A stretch of 64,000 nt of DNA from Chlamydiae bacterium Ga0074140 (GCA_001464115.1 LNES01000006.1:248001-312000), one strand, 5' to 3'. Positions 17,334 through 26,532 are shown, numbered from the stretch's first letter. The notes: generated from the sequence alone by a model not told the origin. Numbers and translations are program-made.

Positions 17334-18785
17334 TTACTTGTTGCGCACCTTGCTGTGCTTCTTGCCGTAGGCATTGTAAACGAAGCAGCCAAGGATGAGC
17401 CAGCCGATCATCTGACCCCAAGTGACGCTTGGAAGCCCAAACATCAGTAAGAGGCAAGAGAGCGTTCCCAACAATGGGACGAAAGGAACGAACGGTGTTT
17501 TGAAAGGACGGTGAAGGAGCGGTTGCTTGTAACGGAGCACAAGAATTCCAAAACAGACGATCGCAAAAATAAAGAGGGTTCCCATAGACACAAGCTGTCC
17601 GAGGATGCCAACAGGGAAAAGACCCGCAATCACCATACAGATGAGCGTCACCGCAACGGAGGTTAAAAATGGCGTATGGAAACGGTGGTGGATCTTACCA
17701 AACATTTTCGGTAAGAGGCCATCATGTGCCATCGTGTAGAAAATGCGCGTCTGTCCCAGCAACATCACGAGAACTACCGACGCTAGCGCAGCCAAAATAC
17801 CCACTTTGACAAGGAGTCTCATCCAGAGGAAATTCTTGCCAAGAGCATTGACCGCCACAGCAATAGGATCGGGAACGGCGAGCATCGTATATCCGACAAT
17901 CCCTGTAAGGACGAGAGCCACAATCACGTAGGCAATTGTAGAGATCCCGAGCGACCCGAGCATACCAATCGGCATATCTTTCTGTGGGTTTTTGGCTTCC
18001 TGTGCGAGCGTTGAAATTGCATCAAATCCAATGTAGGCGAAGAAGACCACACCGGCTCCACGTAAAATTCCACTCCAGCCAAACTGACCGAAGACCCCAA
18101 TATTTTCTGGGATAAACGGCTGCCAGTTATCAACATTGATGAAGGCGATGCCGCAAGCGATAAAGAGCAGGATCACTACCATTTTGACAAAAACGAGAAC
18201 AGTATTCACGCTTGCTGCCATCTCAATACCAATGGCGATCAGAGTCCCGATCAGCCCAACAAGAAGAACAGCTGGTAAATTGATGAGAGCACCGCTTGCA
18301 TGCCATCCTGAGATTGTATCATAAGCTAGTGGGGCATTCGCAAAGGCAGCAGGGATCGTGATCCCCCAATCTCCAAGCAGACTTGAAAAATAGCCCGACC
18401 AGCCTACTGCAACTGTAGCCGATGAGAAAAGGTATTCGAGAGCCACGCACCATCCGATGATCCAGGCAACAAACTCCCCCATCGTTGCATAAGCGTAGGA
18501 GTAGGCGCTTCCTGCTATCGGAATGAGGGAAGCAAACTCTGCGTAGCAGAGAGCTACGAAGACGCAAACAAGGGCGGCTAAAAGAAAGGAGAAGACGATA
18601 CCGGGACCTGCATACTCAGCAGCAGCCTGACCAGTCATGACGAAAATCCCCGCGCCAATGATCGCCCCGATCCCCATCATCGTGAGATTCAGTGGGCCTA
18701 AGGTGCGTTTGAGACCTCCGCTTTTTGTCGCTGCCTCGTCGAGGAGCGCCTTGATGCTTTTCTTAGCAAATAAACCTTTAGACAT
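17334..18785 (-). CDS. APC-superfamily amino-acid permease (cationic amino-acid transporter type)
   Basis: 483 aa, 12 to 13 predicted membrane spans. The signature GIGAIIGAGIFVMTGQAA in helix 1, GFDAISTLAQEAKNPQKDMP after helix 6 and the N-terminal cytoplasmic segment place it in the CAT/YfnA branch of the APC family. It probably imports amino acids from the host. The specificity (basic, branched or Ser/Thr) cannot be read from sequence. It is a stand-alone leftward gene. Upstream, 18786-18951 is a 166-bp gap that contains no gene I can support. Confidence 0.9.
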   Translation of the reverse strand: MSKGLFAKKSIKALLDEAATKSGGLKRTLGPLNLTMMGIGAIIGAGIFVMTGQAAAEYAGPGIVFSFLLAALVCVFVALCYAEFASLIPIAGSAYSYAYATMGEFVAWIIGWCVALEYLFSSATVAVGWSGYFSSLLGDWGITIPAAFANAPLAYDTISGWHASGALINLPAVLLVGLIGTLIAIGIEMAASVNTVLVFVKMVVILLFIACGIAFINVDNWQPFIPENIGVFGQFGWSGILRGAGVVFFAYIGFDAISTLAQEAKNPQKDMPIGMLGSLGISTIAYVIVALVLTGIVGYTMLAVPDPIAVAVNALGKNFLWMRLLVKVGILAALASVVLVMLLGQTRIFYTMAHDGLLPKMFGKIHHRFHTPFLTSVAVTLICMVIAGLFPVGILGQLVSMGTLFIFAIVCFGILVLRYKQPLLHRPFKTPFVPFVPLLGTLSCLLLMFGLPSVTWGQMIGWLILGCFVYNAYGKKHSKVRNK

Positions 18786-18951
18786 GGCTTCTCTCGGTTA
18801 AAAAATTAAAAACGAGGAGCATAGCAGAAGGGGGTAGATCCTGGGAAGCAGAAGAATCAGAATAAAAAGAAGTGGTGCGCGATCAATGATGAACGTTGAA
18901 CTTGAGGATGCAAGAAAAGGAAATTCTTTTCGTCATTCCCCTCTTCAGCAT

Positions 18952-19650
18952 TCAGCATTTTCCCCCGACGGGTTCCCACTGACGAATGAAATCGAGCAGT
19001 TTTTTCTCTGAAGGCTGGGAACGGAGCAGTTGCGACGCCTGGGGATTGCGGCTGAGGTGCGCGATTTTTGCGAGAAGATGAAGGTGACGCTTGTCGTTTG
19101 AAGAAAAAAGGAAAAAGAGCGCATGGACTGGCTCCCCGTCAAGAGCTCCATACTCCAAAGGCTTTTTGGGAAAGACAACGACGACAGTGTCCGAGGGACC
19201 TTGGAGCAAAAAGTCTCGTGCATGGGGGATTCCTATTCCATGACCGACAGCTGTGGGCATGAGATTTTCTCGATCGAGAAGAAGTTCTGAAAGAACTTCG
19301 GCATCGAGGCCCAATTTCGGTGCGACAACCTTCATCGTCGTTCGAATAACCTCTTCTTTTGTCTCCCCTTCGGCGTGAGGAAATACACCCCCATTATGGA
19401 TCGCGCGATAGAGACTAAACTGCTGAAGTCCGCCCTTGGATAAGGTAGCCGACGGCTCATCTTTCAAAAGAAAGCCCTCCTTGGCAGCTTCCTGTTTGAA
19501 CCCCATCATCCAGTTTTCAATTTCAATTCGACTGAATCGATATTGATGATTCAAGCGATAGGCGGGAATTTTTCCAGTCGCTAACCAGCGTCGAATCGTC
19601 TTTTCCGATACGTTGAGCAGTTCGGCAACATCTTTCACTTTTAGATCCAT
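18952..19650 (-). CDS. ptsN: PTS EIIA (PtsN-like) protein with N-terminal DNA-binding domain
   Basis: 232 aa fusion. Residues 1-50 (LKVKDVAELLNVSEKTIRRW, then YRFSRIEIENWM) form an excisionase/MerR-like helix-turn-helix; residues 85-225 form an EIIA-nitrogen/fructose domain with the phosphorylatable His in GHGIGIPHAR. It therefore looks like a transcription factor whose output depends on PEP-derived phosphorylation. The order ptsN(HTH)-ptsN-dut-accD-sod is the same as C. trachomatis CT290-CT294 (from memory). The gene follows its paralogue with a 33-base gap or less. No DNA target is identifiable. Confidence 0.9.
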   Translation of the reverse strand: MDLKVKDVAELLNVSEKTIRRWLATGKIPAYRLNHQYRFSRIEIENWMMGFKQEAAKEGFLLKDEPSATLSKGGLQQFSLYRAIHNGGVFPHAEGETKEEVIRTTMKVVAPKLGLDAEVLSELLLDRENLMPTAVGHGIGIPHARDFLLQGPSDTVVVVFPKKPLEYGALDGEPVHALFFLFSSNDKRHLHLLAKIAHLSRNPQASQLLRSQPSEKKLLDFIRQWEPVGGKC

Positions 19651-19683
19651 ATTTCCCCTAATGCAGTTCTGTGTTCGATCCTT

Positions 19684-20172
19684 CTATGTTCCTTGGAAGA
19701 GAGCCACCACTTCTTGTGCGTTTTTAGCTTTCAGAAGTTTTTTTCGTCTCTCCTCATCCTTAATCGCCATGGTGATCTTCGAAAGGATATACAAGTACTC
19801 TGTCTGCTGGCGGGCAGGCCCTCCGATCATAATGATCAGACGAACAGGGGCTCCATCTAGCGAGTTCCACTCTATCCCTTTTCCTTGCTGAATCCCAATC
19901 GCAATAAAAAAATCGTCATATTTTTCTAATTTTGCATGAGGAATTGCAACCCCCATGCCCACACCTGTTGAAACAATCTTCTCCCGTTCCAAAATTGCCT
20001 GGAAATACTCCTCCTTATCTTGGAGAGCTCCCTGAGCATCCAAAAGGTCGACTAAAGAGCGAAGAGCCTCGTCTCGTGTGGTGGCGTGCAAAAACGAGAC
20101 CGAACCCGCCTTCAAGTACTTGTCGATCGATACAGGTTTTTTACGCAGATTAATGCGCTCCAGTATGGCCAA
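19684..20172 (-). CDS. ptsN: PTS EIIA protein (PtsN-like), non-AUG start likely
   Basis: About 160 aa of EIIA-fructose/nitrogen fold, with the active His in [12 protein letters not shown] and no DNA-binding domain. The first in-frame ATG (20259) lies 110 bases inside dut and would add a charged, unconserved tail. The conserved part begins at [16 protein letters not shown] occurs on the coding strand at 20179-20175, followed in frame by TTG (20172), ATA (20166) and CTG (20163), and later ATT (20154), so translation probably starts at one of these inside the 3' end of dut. I list the TTG as a placeholder. It is probably a phospho-relay partner of the HTH-EIIA protein. Confidence 0.85.
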   Translation of the reverse strand: MAILERINLRKKPVSIDKYLKAGSVSFLHATTRDEALRSLVDLLDAQGALQDKEEYFQAILEREKIVSTGVGMGVAIPHAKLEKYDDFFIAIGIQQGKGIEWNSLDGAPVRLIIMIGGPARQQTEYLYILSKITMAIKDEERRKKLLKAKNAQEVVALFQGT

Positions 20173-20587
20173 AGCCTCCTGCTCCTCTTGCTGTTCCAAC
20201 AAGACTCTCCTCTCTTGCAAACACCGCGCGTACAACTGGCGCGACGACGAGCTGCGCAATGCGCATCTTGGGTGTAATTACAAAGGAAGTTTTGCTGTGG
20301 TTGATCAGGATCACCTTTATCTCTCCGCGATAATCCGCATCGATTGTCCCAGGAGAATTGAGTACCGTAATTCCATGTTTTAGAGCAAGCCCGCTACGCG
20401 GCCTCACTTGAATCTCGTAACCCTCTGGAATGGCGCAGCTAATGCCAGTGGGAACCAGGATCGTGGATCCGGGCTCTAAAGTGAGCTCCTCTTTTATGCA
20501 TGCGCGCACATCCGCACCTGCAGCAAGCTCTGAGGAGTAGACAGGAAGAAACTCTTCGTCTTCGACTAATATAGAAATGTGAATCAT
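20150..20587 (-). CDS. dut: deoxyuridine 5'-triphosphate nucleotidohydrolase (dUTPase)
   Basis: 145 aa trimeric dUTPase that makes dUMP and keeps uracil out of DNA. All five family motifs are present in order: [41 protein letters not shown] and the C-terminal [11 protein letters not shown]-loop-like tail. The length is normal. It lies nine bases downstream of accD, and its end contains the ribosome-binding site of ptsN. This matches the chlamydial accD-dut-ptsN order on one strand. Confidence 0.96.
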   Translation of the reverse strand: MIHISILVEDEEFLPVYSSELAAGADVRACIKEELTLEPGSTILVPTGISCAIPEGYEIQVRPRSGLALKHGITVLNSPGTIDADYRGEIKVILINHSKTSFVITPKMRIAQLVVAPVVRAVFAREESLVGTARGAGGFGHTGAH

Positions 20588-20596
20588 TTTGACTTA

Positions 20597-21502
20597 TTAC
20601 TCTTCGGAGTGAGCCATCAGCTCTTCCATCGAGCGCGCACTCCCATCCTGATGAGTGCGATCATTCCCCATGAAAAAGTCGATCAGCGTATACAGCCTAT
20701 CTTTTAATTCATGGCGATTTACAATGCAATCGATCATCCCTTTTTCTAAAAGAAATTCCGATTTTTGTGCCCCAGGTGGGAGCTTTTGCCGAATCGTCTG
20801 CTCAACGACACGCGGCCCGGCAAAGCCGATGAGGGCATCGGGCTCTGCAATAATGACATCTCCGAGCGCTGCAAAAGAGGCTGTAACCCCTCCCGTCGTC
20901 GGATTGGTAAGAACAGAAATATAAGGGAGTCCATCGTCGTGAAGGTGGGCAAGCGCCGCAGAGGTTTTTGCCATCTGCATCAGAGAGAAGATAGACTCTT
21001 GCATCCGCGCACCGCCAGAAGCGGAAACGATGATGAGAGGAAGCTTCTTTTGTTTGGCGTACTCAATGAGGCGCGTCAGACGCTCTCCGACCACTGAACC
21101 CATCGATCCACCCATAAAACTAAAATCTAGAACACCGAGAGCCGCTTTCAACCCCTTTAAAGTACACGTTCCGACGATCACGGCTTCGTCACGCCCCGAT
21201 CTTTTTTGAGCACTTTTAATCCGATCCGCATAGGGTTCTGTATCGACAAATGTAAGAGGATCGACGGGTTTTAAAGACGAAAACAACTCGACAAAACTTC
21301 CCTCATCCGCAAGCAGGGCAATGCGCTGAGTTGCTGTGAGTCGATTGTGATGACCGCACTTGGGGCAGAGTTGCCAGGTCCGCTGAAGCTCACTGTCGTG
21401 AACAAGTTCATGACACTTTGGACACTTGGCCCACCCATTAAAACCATCTTTCTTAGAAGAAGAAAGTTTAATTTTAGGTTTAATTCTAGAGAATAGTCCC
21501 AT
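20597..21502 (-). CDS. accD: acetyl-CoA carboxylase carboxyltransferase subunit beta
   Basis: 301 aa. With AccA it transfers the carboxyl group from carboxybiotin to acetyl-CoA, the first step of fatty-acid synthesis. The N-terminal four-Cys zinc ribbon (CPKCHE and CPKCGHH) is followed by the crotonase-like domain with SFMGGSMGSVVGERL and SASGGARMQES, which contribute the oxyanion holes. The length equals the bacterial norm. It stands between sodA and dut in a leftward run with short gaps, as in C. trachomatis. Confidence 0.96.
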   Translation of the reverse strand: MGLFSRIKPKIKLSSSKKDGFNGWAKCPKCHELVHDSELQRTWQLCPKCGHHNRLTATQRIALLADEGSFVELFSSLKPVDPLTFVDTEPYADRIKSAQKRSGRDEAVIVGTCTLKGLKAALGVLDFSFMGGSMGSVVGERLTRLIEYAKQKKLPLIIVSASGGARMQESIFSLMQMAKTSAALAHLHDDGLPYISVLTNPTTGGVTASFAALGDVIIAEPDALIGFAGPRVVEQTIRQKLPPGAQKSEFLLEKGMIDCIVNRHELKDRLYTLIDFFMGNDRTHQDGSARSMEELMAHSEE

Positions 21503-21549
21503 AATTAGAAAATTTTACCAAAAATATTAGAAAAAAACAACCTTTCAAA

Positions 21550-22164
21550 TTATTTCATTGCCATTGCGTACCGCTCTTCAACATTCCGCCAATTGATGAT
21601 TTTCCAAATATTTTTTACATAGTCTGCACGGACGTTCTTGTATTGGAGGTAGTAGGCATGCTCCCACACATCAATTCCGAGAAGAGGAACGTGACCCTGC
21701 GTACTTAGAGGATCTTGATTTGAGCAGGTCGTCATAACCAGCTCCTTCAAAGATTTATTATAACCCAGCCAGCCCCAACCAGAACCCTGAATTCCCACAG
21801 TGTGCGCGCTGAACTTCTCGATAAACCCTTCCAGGCTGCCAAATTGCTTCTGAAGAGCCTGCATAAGCTCGCCCTTAGGTGGTGTTCCACCCCCCTTCGA
21901 AGTTGGCGCTAAGTTTGTCCAGAAAATCGAATGGTTTACATGTCCGCCGCCGTTGAATTTTATAGCCTGCTGCAACCCGATCATTGCTCCAAGGTCACCT
22001 TTACTCATTGCTTCAGACGATTTTTCAAGCGCCGCATTGAGATTATTGACATAGGCTTGATGGTGCTTGGAATAATGGAGCTCCATGATCTCACCAGAAA
22101 TCACTGGCTCGAGCGCACTAAAATCATAGGGAAGCTCAGGAAGTTTATAAGGTGTTTGTGCCAT
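21550..22164 (-). CDS. sodA: iron/manganese superoxide dismutase
   Basis: 204 aa cytoplasmic enzyme that converts superoxide to oxygen and peroxide. Metal ligands are visible: His in [13 protein letters not shown], His in NHSIFWTNL, and Asp and His in [15 protein letters not shown]. The DVWEHAYY form and the FNGGGHVNH segment do not let me separate Fe from Mn use with certainty. ATG 22164 has AAAGGAG at suitable distance. It leads into accD with a 47-base gap, the chlamydial sod-accD-dut order. Confidence 0.95.
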   Translation of the reverse strand: MAQTPYKLPELPYDFSALEPVISGEIMELHYSKHHQAYVNNLNAALEKSSEAMSKGDLGAMIGLQQAIKFNGGGHVNHSIFWTNLAPTSKGGGTPPKGELMQALQKQFGSLEGFIEKFSAHTVGIQGSGWGWLGYNKSLKELVMTTCSNQDPLSTQGHVPLLGIDVWEHAYYLQYKNVRADYVKNIWKIINWRNVEERYAMAMK

Positions 22165-22240
22165 ACGATCACTCCTTTATGAGGATTAAGAAAGCGATCA
22201 TAGCGTATTGAAAGCAGAACGCAAAGTGCAAAGTGCAAAA

Positions 22241-22888
22241 CTAGAATGAGGAGGACAGAGCTTTCTCCGTAACAGGGCCAATCGCGAGAAGCTTTTTATC
22301 TCGAGGAAGTCGTCCATAGATTTGCAGAAACGCCCTCACCGTCGAGGGACTCGTAAAAACGATCTCATCGACGTTTGCAAGTTCGGGTATCGGCTCCAAT
22401 TTTTGTGGAAGCGTATCATAGAGATCACATGCAAAAAATCGCACATTTAGCTTTTTCAAAAATACCAGCAGCTCCTCACGCGCAATCGAAGAGCGCGGCA
22501 AAAAGATGTGCGCCTTCTCAAGCTCTTGCGCTTGCAAAAGCTCGATGATCCCCTCTTGCGTCTCATCTTGAGCCACAAGATCCGCTTGTATACCGTGCAG
22601 AGAGAGATGCCTTTCCGTGACCCTGCCAATCGAGACAATCGTTTTTCCCGAGAGAAGGTTTTTATCTTTCCCGAGCTCCCTCAAGTGCGCAAAGAAAATC
22701 TCCACCGTATTTTTACTCGTGAAGATGAGATGTGTGTACTCTTCTAACGCATCATAAGCGCGCTTCACTTCAGGAAGATGTGCATCGCGCGGCACAACCT
22801 TGATCACCGGGTAATGAATGAGATGTCCTTCCGCAGGAAAGTGGGTCGGGCTCGTGCCAAGATAGAGCGTTGTTTTCATAAGTTTCAT
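22241..22888 (-). CDS. hemD: uroporphyrinogen-III synthase
   Basis: 215 aa, slightly shorter than the usual 240-270. The two-lobed HemD fold is indicated by TSKNTVEIFF in lobe 1, IFLPRSSIAREELLVFL in the hinge region and VFTSPSTVRAFL plus LLAIGPVTEKAL in lobe 2. HemD sequences diverge strongly, so the call depends on these Ser/Thr-rich loops and on length. It would close hydroxymethylbilane to uroporphyrinogen III, between hemC (26874) and hemE (54270). The start could be 22888 or the second Met nine bases later. It may head the leftward sodA-accD-dut-ptsN transcript. Confidence 0.82.
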   Translation of the reverse strand: MKLMKTTLYLGTSPTHFPAEGHLIHYPVIKVVPRDAHLPEVKRAYDALEEYTHLIFTSKNTVEIFFAHLRELGKDKNLLSGKTIVSIGRVTERHLSLHGIQADLVAQDETQEGIIELLQAQELEKAHIFLPRSSIAREELLVFLKKLNVRFFACDLYDTLPQKLEPIPELANVDEIVFTSPSTVRAFLQIYGRLPRDKKLLAIGPVTEKALSSSF

Positions 22889-23065
22889 TAAGCCAGAACA
22901 CCCAATTTATTTGGGTACTCAGGCAAAGATCTTGTAATTCCTACAATCTTTTTCCACAGGTCGTGCATCGACCTATCAGAATCAAAGAGACCTCCTTACG
23001 TCGGCCCCAAAAAGATCAAAAATCAATGTCCAGATCCAATTGCCAATGGTCCAATGACCAATGTC
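22889..23065. other. intergenic, small hairpin and near-repetitive sequence
   Basis: No gene is seen. ACCCAA (22900-22905) and TTGGGT (22911-22916) make a small hairpin just upstream of hemD. At 23031-23061 short copies of CCAAT/GCCAATGG/CCAATGACCAATG recur almost in tandem. No function is proposed. Confidence 0.4.
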
Positions 23066-24004
23066 CTAACAGAACGTCCGCACAGGAGCAACGCCGATGT
23101 GCTCACGGCCGTAGATGCTGACGTGGACGCGGAGGCCGCCGGCGCCAAAGCCCCCAACAATCAGTCTGTAGTCTCGAGTCTCCTCCTGACAGCGTGTGTA
23201 TGTCCATGGATTGTCTGACATGATTCTCATACCCGTACAAGCATATTTCATGAAAGCACAGAAGATTGTGTCCTGGACATGTGGAAACTCGAAACCGGCT
23301 GGGATGAGACCTTCTTGCTCTTGAACTGTTTTGTTTCGTCCAAAGACTCTATTCGGAAATGCAATCCAGCAATCGGCAGCTGTGGGTGAATTGCCGTGTT
23401 CTTTATGCGCGTACGAGAAAAAGCATTGAAACTTTGTGCCATGTTTCTTGGCGAGCTGTTCGGCATTGTTGGCCGTTATGCCTGCTGGACACCAGTACAA
23501 GGAATAAAGCTCGGTGACTTTTTGGATGTTCGGAAAGGCTTTTAAAGCCTCTGCATTGAAATGTTGAGAAAGAGGGGCTTGCATTTCGTCGTCGATTTCG
23601 AGAGGAAGAGATTTCTGAGGATTACATTTTTTTTCTCCGAATAGAAATTTCCCGATATTCGTCTGTTGGAATACAAGTGTTCGGAGCTCACGTTCTCCTC
23701 CGGCAGCTTTCTCCACCTCTGCAAGCCCAAATAGATCGCCCTTTTTAAGATATTGCATGACGAGGCTGCCCGTTCTACCCGTTAGTGAAATTTCTGTTCG
23801 TGTGATGGCATCGTAGACGACATCATACCCGTGCGGGCCGGTCCACTCGGTGACCCAATCTTGAGGTTCTGGGAAAAGATATTGGGTCACAAGCCGGACA
23901 AGGGATGGCGGGAGAGAAGGAGCGCCGGCGGAAACAGCTTGGTTAACAAGGTTCCCACTGTTATATGTCTGCATTGAACTAACCGCTTGTGTTGATGTGC
24001 TCAT
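23066..24004 (-). CDS. hypothetical protein, possible F-box-like N-terminus
   Basis: 312 aa from ATG 24004; a longer ORF to 24067 adds a hydrophobic but unsupported extension. After a Ser/Thr-rich leader comes LPPSLVRLVTQYLFPEPQDW (about residues 31-50), which resembles the Leu-Pro-x-x-Leu...Ile/Val...Tyr-Leu core of an F-box. The gene at 32316-32834 has the same leader style and a comparable LPKELLGLVLAY segment. The rest (Cys- and aromatic-rich, ending VHVSIYGREHIGVAP) is unrecognised. F-box proteins are known to be expanded in amoeba-infecting chlamydiae, where they are thought to recruit host ubiquitin ligases; here that is inference only. An A+T-rich tract upstream (24005-24130) probably holds its promoter. 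Confidence 0.65.
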   Translation of the reverse strand: MSTSTQAVSSMQTYNSGNLVNQAVSAGAPSLPPSLVRLVTQYLFPEPQDWVTEWTGPHGYDVVYDAITRTEISLTGRTGSLVMQYLKKGDLFGLAEVEKAAGGERELRTLVFQQTNIGKFLFGEKKCNPQKSLPLEIDDEMQAPLSQHFNAEALKAFPNIQKVTELYSLYWCPAGITANNAEQLAKKHGTKFQCFFSYAHKEHGNSPTAADCWIAFPNRVFGRNKTVQEQEGLIPAGFEFPHVQDTIFCAFMKYACTGMRIMSDNPWTYTRCQEETRDYRLIVGGFGAGGLRVHVSIYGREHIGVAPVRTFC

Positions 24005-24163
24005 AATTTCAGTTCCATTAAAAATTATTAATTTATAGCATCCTATCACAGTAAAAAGTAAAAGCAAAACGGTTGGTTTTTGTAAAATTATTATTTTATA
24101 ATTAAATTTTTTTAACTATCAAATCCGAAAAGACCTTCGTCTCGACCTGGCGAAACAAAATCC

Positions 24164-25000
24164 TTAAGGTGCGAAAGCCTTGCGCCAGCTGCGTAGCAGT
24201 GGGTTTAGCCGCTTCTGAAAAGCGGGACTTGTGCTGCGATGGAGAGCAAGCACACGGTAGCGAGAGGGAGTGGGCTGCCAGGATACAGGTTTTAGATTTG
24301 CTTGCTTGGCTAGAAAATCGGGTAAGAAGCCAATTTCTGCTGTATCGGAGCAGATGTCGGCGATGAGTGACCAGCTCGGCAGCCTTGCTTTGATGGGAAG
24401 TGGTTCACCGTGCATCTGTTGCCATTTTTGCTGGAGAGCAAGAACTTCGATCTGATCTTCAGGTAGTAGGACAGGACCATGAGGAGCCCCCCTTTGGCTC
24501 GAATAGAGCTGGAAACTGCCCTTACCCACCTCTGTTGCTACTACTCCCTCCCAGGGGGAATTATCTAGAACTAGAGCAACATCCGCCTCATCTCGCAAAA
24601 TGGCGCCATAGGCAGCGTCAGGCCGCATCAATTTAAGATCTATTGGCTCAAGAGGTAGAACAGCAAGGATAGAGACGCGGGCCATGGCGCGCGTGGTAGC
24701 AAGACGGACCGGTAGAGTGCTCTCTGTCGAGACACTCTCGCGGAGATCTTTCAGCCACTCCTCTGCTCGGGGAAGGAGAAGCTCACCTTCCTTTGTCAAC
24801 CGAAACTGTCTTCTCTCATGCGTACACAACTCTCGCCCGAAAGCCTCTTCGACTCGCAGGATCGCCGCACTTGCCGCACTTTGGCTTAAATGATGGAGGG
24901 TTGCAGCTTGCCCTAGACTTTTAAAACGGGCCGCTGTTATGAAGAGGTCGAGGTCGGCGATTCTCAAATCCCTGAGGGAGGCGAGTTTTGCTTTTGCCAT
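24164..25000 (-). CDS. LysR-family transcriptional regulator
   Basis: 278 aa. Residues 15-75 form the LysR winged helix (LDLFITAARFKSLGQAATL, SQSAASAAILRVEEAFG, HERRQFRLTKEGE), followed by the periplasmic-binding-like effector domain. LysR regulators usually bind T-N11-A sites in the gap to a divergent target gene and respond to a small ligand. Here the divergent target, 98 bases away, is the NTT-type nucleotide transporter, and the gap contains repeated ATCGA elements. LysR proteins are uncommon in Chlamydiaceae, so this local regulator is notable. The start is ATG 25000; a later Met is not better. Confidence 0.9.
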   Translation of the reverse strand: MAKAKLASLRDLRIADLDLFITAARFKSLGQAATLHHLSQSAASAAILRVEEAFGRELCTHERRQFRLTKEGELLLPRAEEWLKDLRESVSTESTLPVRLATTRAMARVSILAVLPLEPIDLKLMRPDAAYGAILRDEADVALVLDNSPWEGVVATEVGKGSFQLYSSQRGAPHGPVLLPEDQIEVLALQQKWQQMHGEPLPIKARLPSWSLIADICSDTAEIGFLPDFLAKQANLKPVSWQPTPSRYRVLALHRSTSPAFQKRLNPLLRSWRKAFAP

Positions 25001-25004
25001 TGAA

Positions 25005-25043
25005 TATCGATACTGTCGATTTATCTGTTCGAATATATCGACA
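25005..25043. promoter_or_regulatory. candidate LysR operator between divergent genes
   Basis: TATCGATA (25005-25012) is a perfect palindrome. TGTCGAT (25014-25020) and ATCGACA (25037-25043) form a 7-bp inverted repeat with a 16-base spacer. Three ATCGA-type cores in 39 bases, with T-N11-A spacing available, lie directly between the LysR gene and the NTT gene. Confidence 0.5.
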
Positions 25044-25053
25044 ATACAAATAT

Positions 25054-25082
25054 TTGGCGAGAGCTTTAGACTTCAGAATTAT
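25054..25082 (+). promoter_or_regulatory. candidate promoter of the NTT transporter
   Basis: TTGGCG (25054-25059), 17-base spacer, AATTAT (25077-25082); each hexamer matches the consensus at four of six positions. It lies just downstream of the candidate operator and upstream of the ribosome-binding site AAGGGGAG (25085-25092). Confidence 0.4.
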
Positions 25083-25098
25083 TTAAGGGGAGAAAGAT

Positions 25099-26493
25099 AT
25101 GGGTGCGAGCATTTTGAAGTTCTTTCAATGGATCTGCCGATTTAACTTCGGCGACTTCGAGAAAGAGGAGTTTAAAAAATTCGTGCGGATGGGGCTTATT
25201 TTCGCCCTCATCATCGGCGTCTATTGGACGCTTCGCCCCTTGAAAGATGCGATTTTTATTCAGCTGGTCGACAAACTCCACCTCCCTTATGCCAAGACCG
25301 TGTCGGTACTCGCCCTCTTACCCCTTGTCATGTTCTACACGAAGCTTCTCCATCGCACCTCTCGCGAAAGAATGCTCATTATCCTCCCAACTTTTTATGG
25401 GATTTCCGTATTCGTGTTCAGCATTTTGATCATGATGGCGCAAGGTTCGCCCGAAGAGGTCGCTATGCGGAGCACTCTTACGAATATCTCAACAAAAATA
25501 CTCGGATATGTCTGGTATCTCTTCGTAGAGAGCTTTGGATCGCTTGTCGTTGCGCTCTTCTGGGCATTTGCAGCTGACACCACAAAACCCGACTCTGCGA
25601 AACGCGGGTTCCCCTTTGTCGTTGCACTCGGACAAATGGGAGGAATCATCGCTCCCTATGGCATAGGAGGCCTCCCACACCGCCTTGGCCTCTCAACCGA
25701 CTTCCTTTCGCTCGCGTTCTTGAGTGTGCTTATTCTCTTAATCATTCCTATGGTTCGCTACTTCTTGCGTGCAACGCCTAAAGATCTACTCACTGCCTTC
25801 TTTGGAGCAAAGATCGAAAAAGATGATGTGGAACCAGGATTTTTGGAAGGGTTAAAGTTGATGCTCAAACACCGCTATCTTCTCGGGATTTTTGCTGCCA
25901 ACTTCATCTACGAAATCGTCGTCACGATCTTCGACTTTAACTTCAAGCTTGCCGCAAGCACAGAGTATTCAGGTGTTGCTCTCAGCCACTACCTCAGCTT
26001 GTACGGTTCGAGCGTCAATATTGTTTCACTCGCCTGCTTGCTCTTAGGTATCAGCAACGTCACCCGCTTCCTCGGTGTCGGCACAGCTCTTGCTGCGATG
26101 CCAGTGATCGTAGGATGCGCACTTGCCGGCTTTTTGGCCCTTGATAGCCTCACATTCCTTTTTGGATTGATGGTGGGATCAAAAGCGATCAACTACGCAT
26201 TGAACGGCCCCGCCTTGAAACAGCTCTACATCCCCACATCACACAACGTGCGCTTCAAAGCCCAGGCCTGGATCGAAACCTTCGGCTCTCGCGCCTCGAA
26301 GGAGACAGGTTCTATTTTCAACATGCTCCTCTCTCCTCTGCAGTCGGCTTTCGGTGCGGTGGCGGGTCGCGCGCACTACCTAATGCTGAGCGGCGCCTTC
26401 GGTTTCCCTCTCCTCGCATTCTGGTTCATCGTGGCGATCTTCCTTGGCCGCTCTTTCAAGAAGGCTGTGGCTGAGAAGAAGGTGATCTGCTGA
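25099..26493 (+). CDS. ADP/ATP or nucleotide translocase (NTT/TLC family)
   Basis: 464 aa with about 11-12 membrane helices. The N-terminal segment FVRMGLIFALIIGVYWTLRPLKD, then KLHLPYAKTVSVLALLPLVMFY and later FGSRASKETGS, are typical of the chlamydial/rickettsial/plastid ATP:ADP antiporter family. Members import host ATP against ADP (energy parasitism) or import nucleotides/NAD with protons. The shorter length than Npt1 (about 528) and lack of paralogue comparison leave the substrate open. It has its own promoter candidate and strong ribosome-binding site and is divergent from a LysR gene. Confidence 0.93.
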   Translation: MGASILKFFQWICRFNFGDFEKEEFKKFVRMGLIFALIIGVYWTLRPLKDAIFIQLVDKLHLPYAKTVSVLALLPLVMFYTKLLHRTSRERMLIILPTFYGISVFVFSILIMMAQGSPEEVAMRSTLTNISTKILGYVWYLFVESFGSLVVALFWAFAADTTKPDSAKRGFPFVVALGQMGGIIAPYGIGGLPHRLGLSTDFLSLAFLSVLILLIIPMVRYFLRATPKDLLTAFFGAKIEKDDVEPGFLEGLKLMLKHRYLLGIFAANFIYEIVVTIFDFNFKLAASTEYSGVALSHYLSLYGSSVNIVSLACLLLGISNVTRFLGVGTALAAMPVIVGCALAGFLALDSLTFLFGLMVGSKAINYALNGPALKQLYIPTSHNVRFKAQAWIETFGSRASKETGSIFNMLLSPLQSAFGAVAGRAHYLMLSGAFGFPLLAFWFIVAIFLGRSFKKAVAEKKVIC

Positions 26494-26532
26494 GACAGGC
26501 TAGGTTGTAAAAATTTCATGCTTTCAAACAGC

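Noticed and set aside
24005..24067. N-terminal extension of the 312-aa protein (signal-like MLLLFTVIGCYKLIIF)
   Set aside because: The extension reads through the A+T-rich promoter region, and ATG 24004 gives the leader style shared with the protein at 32316; export therefore is not claimed.
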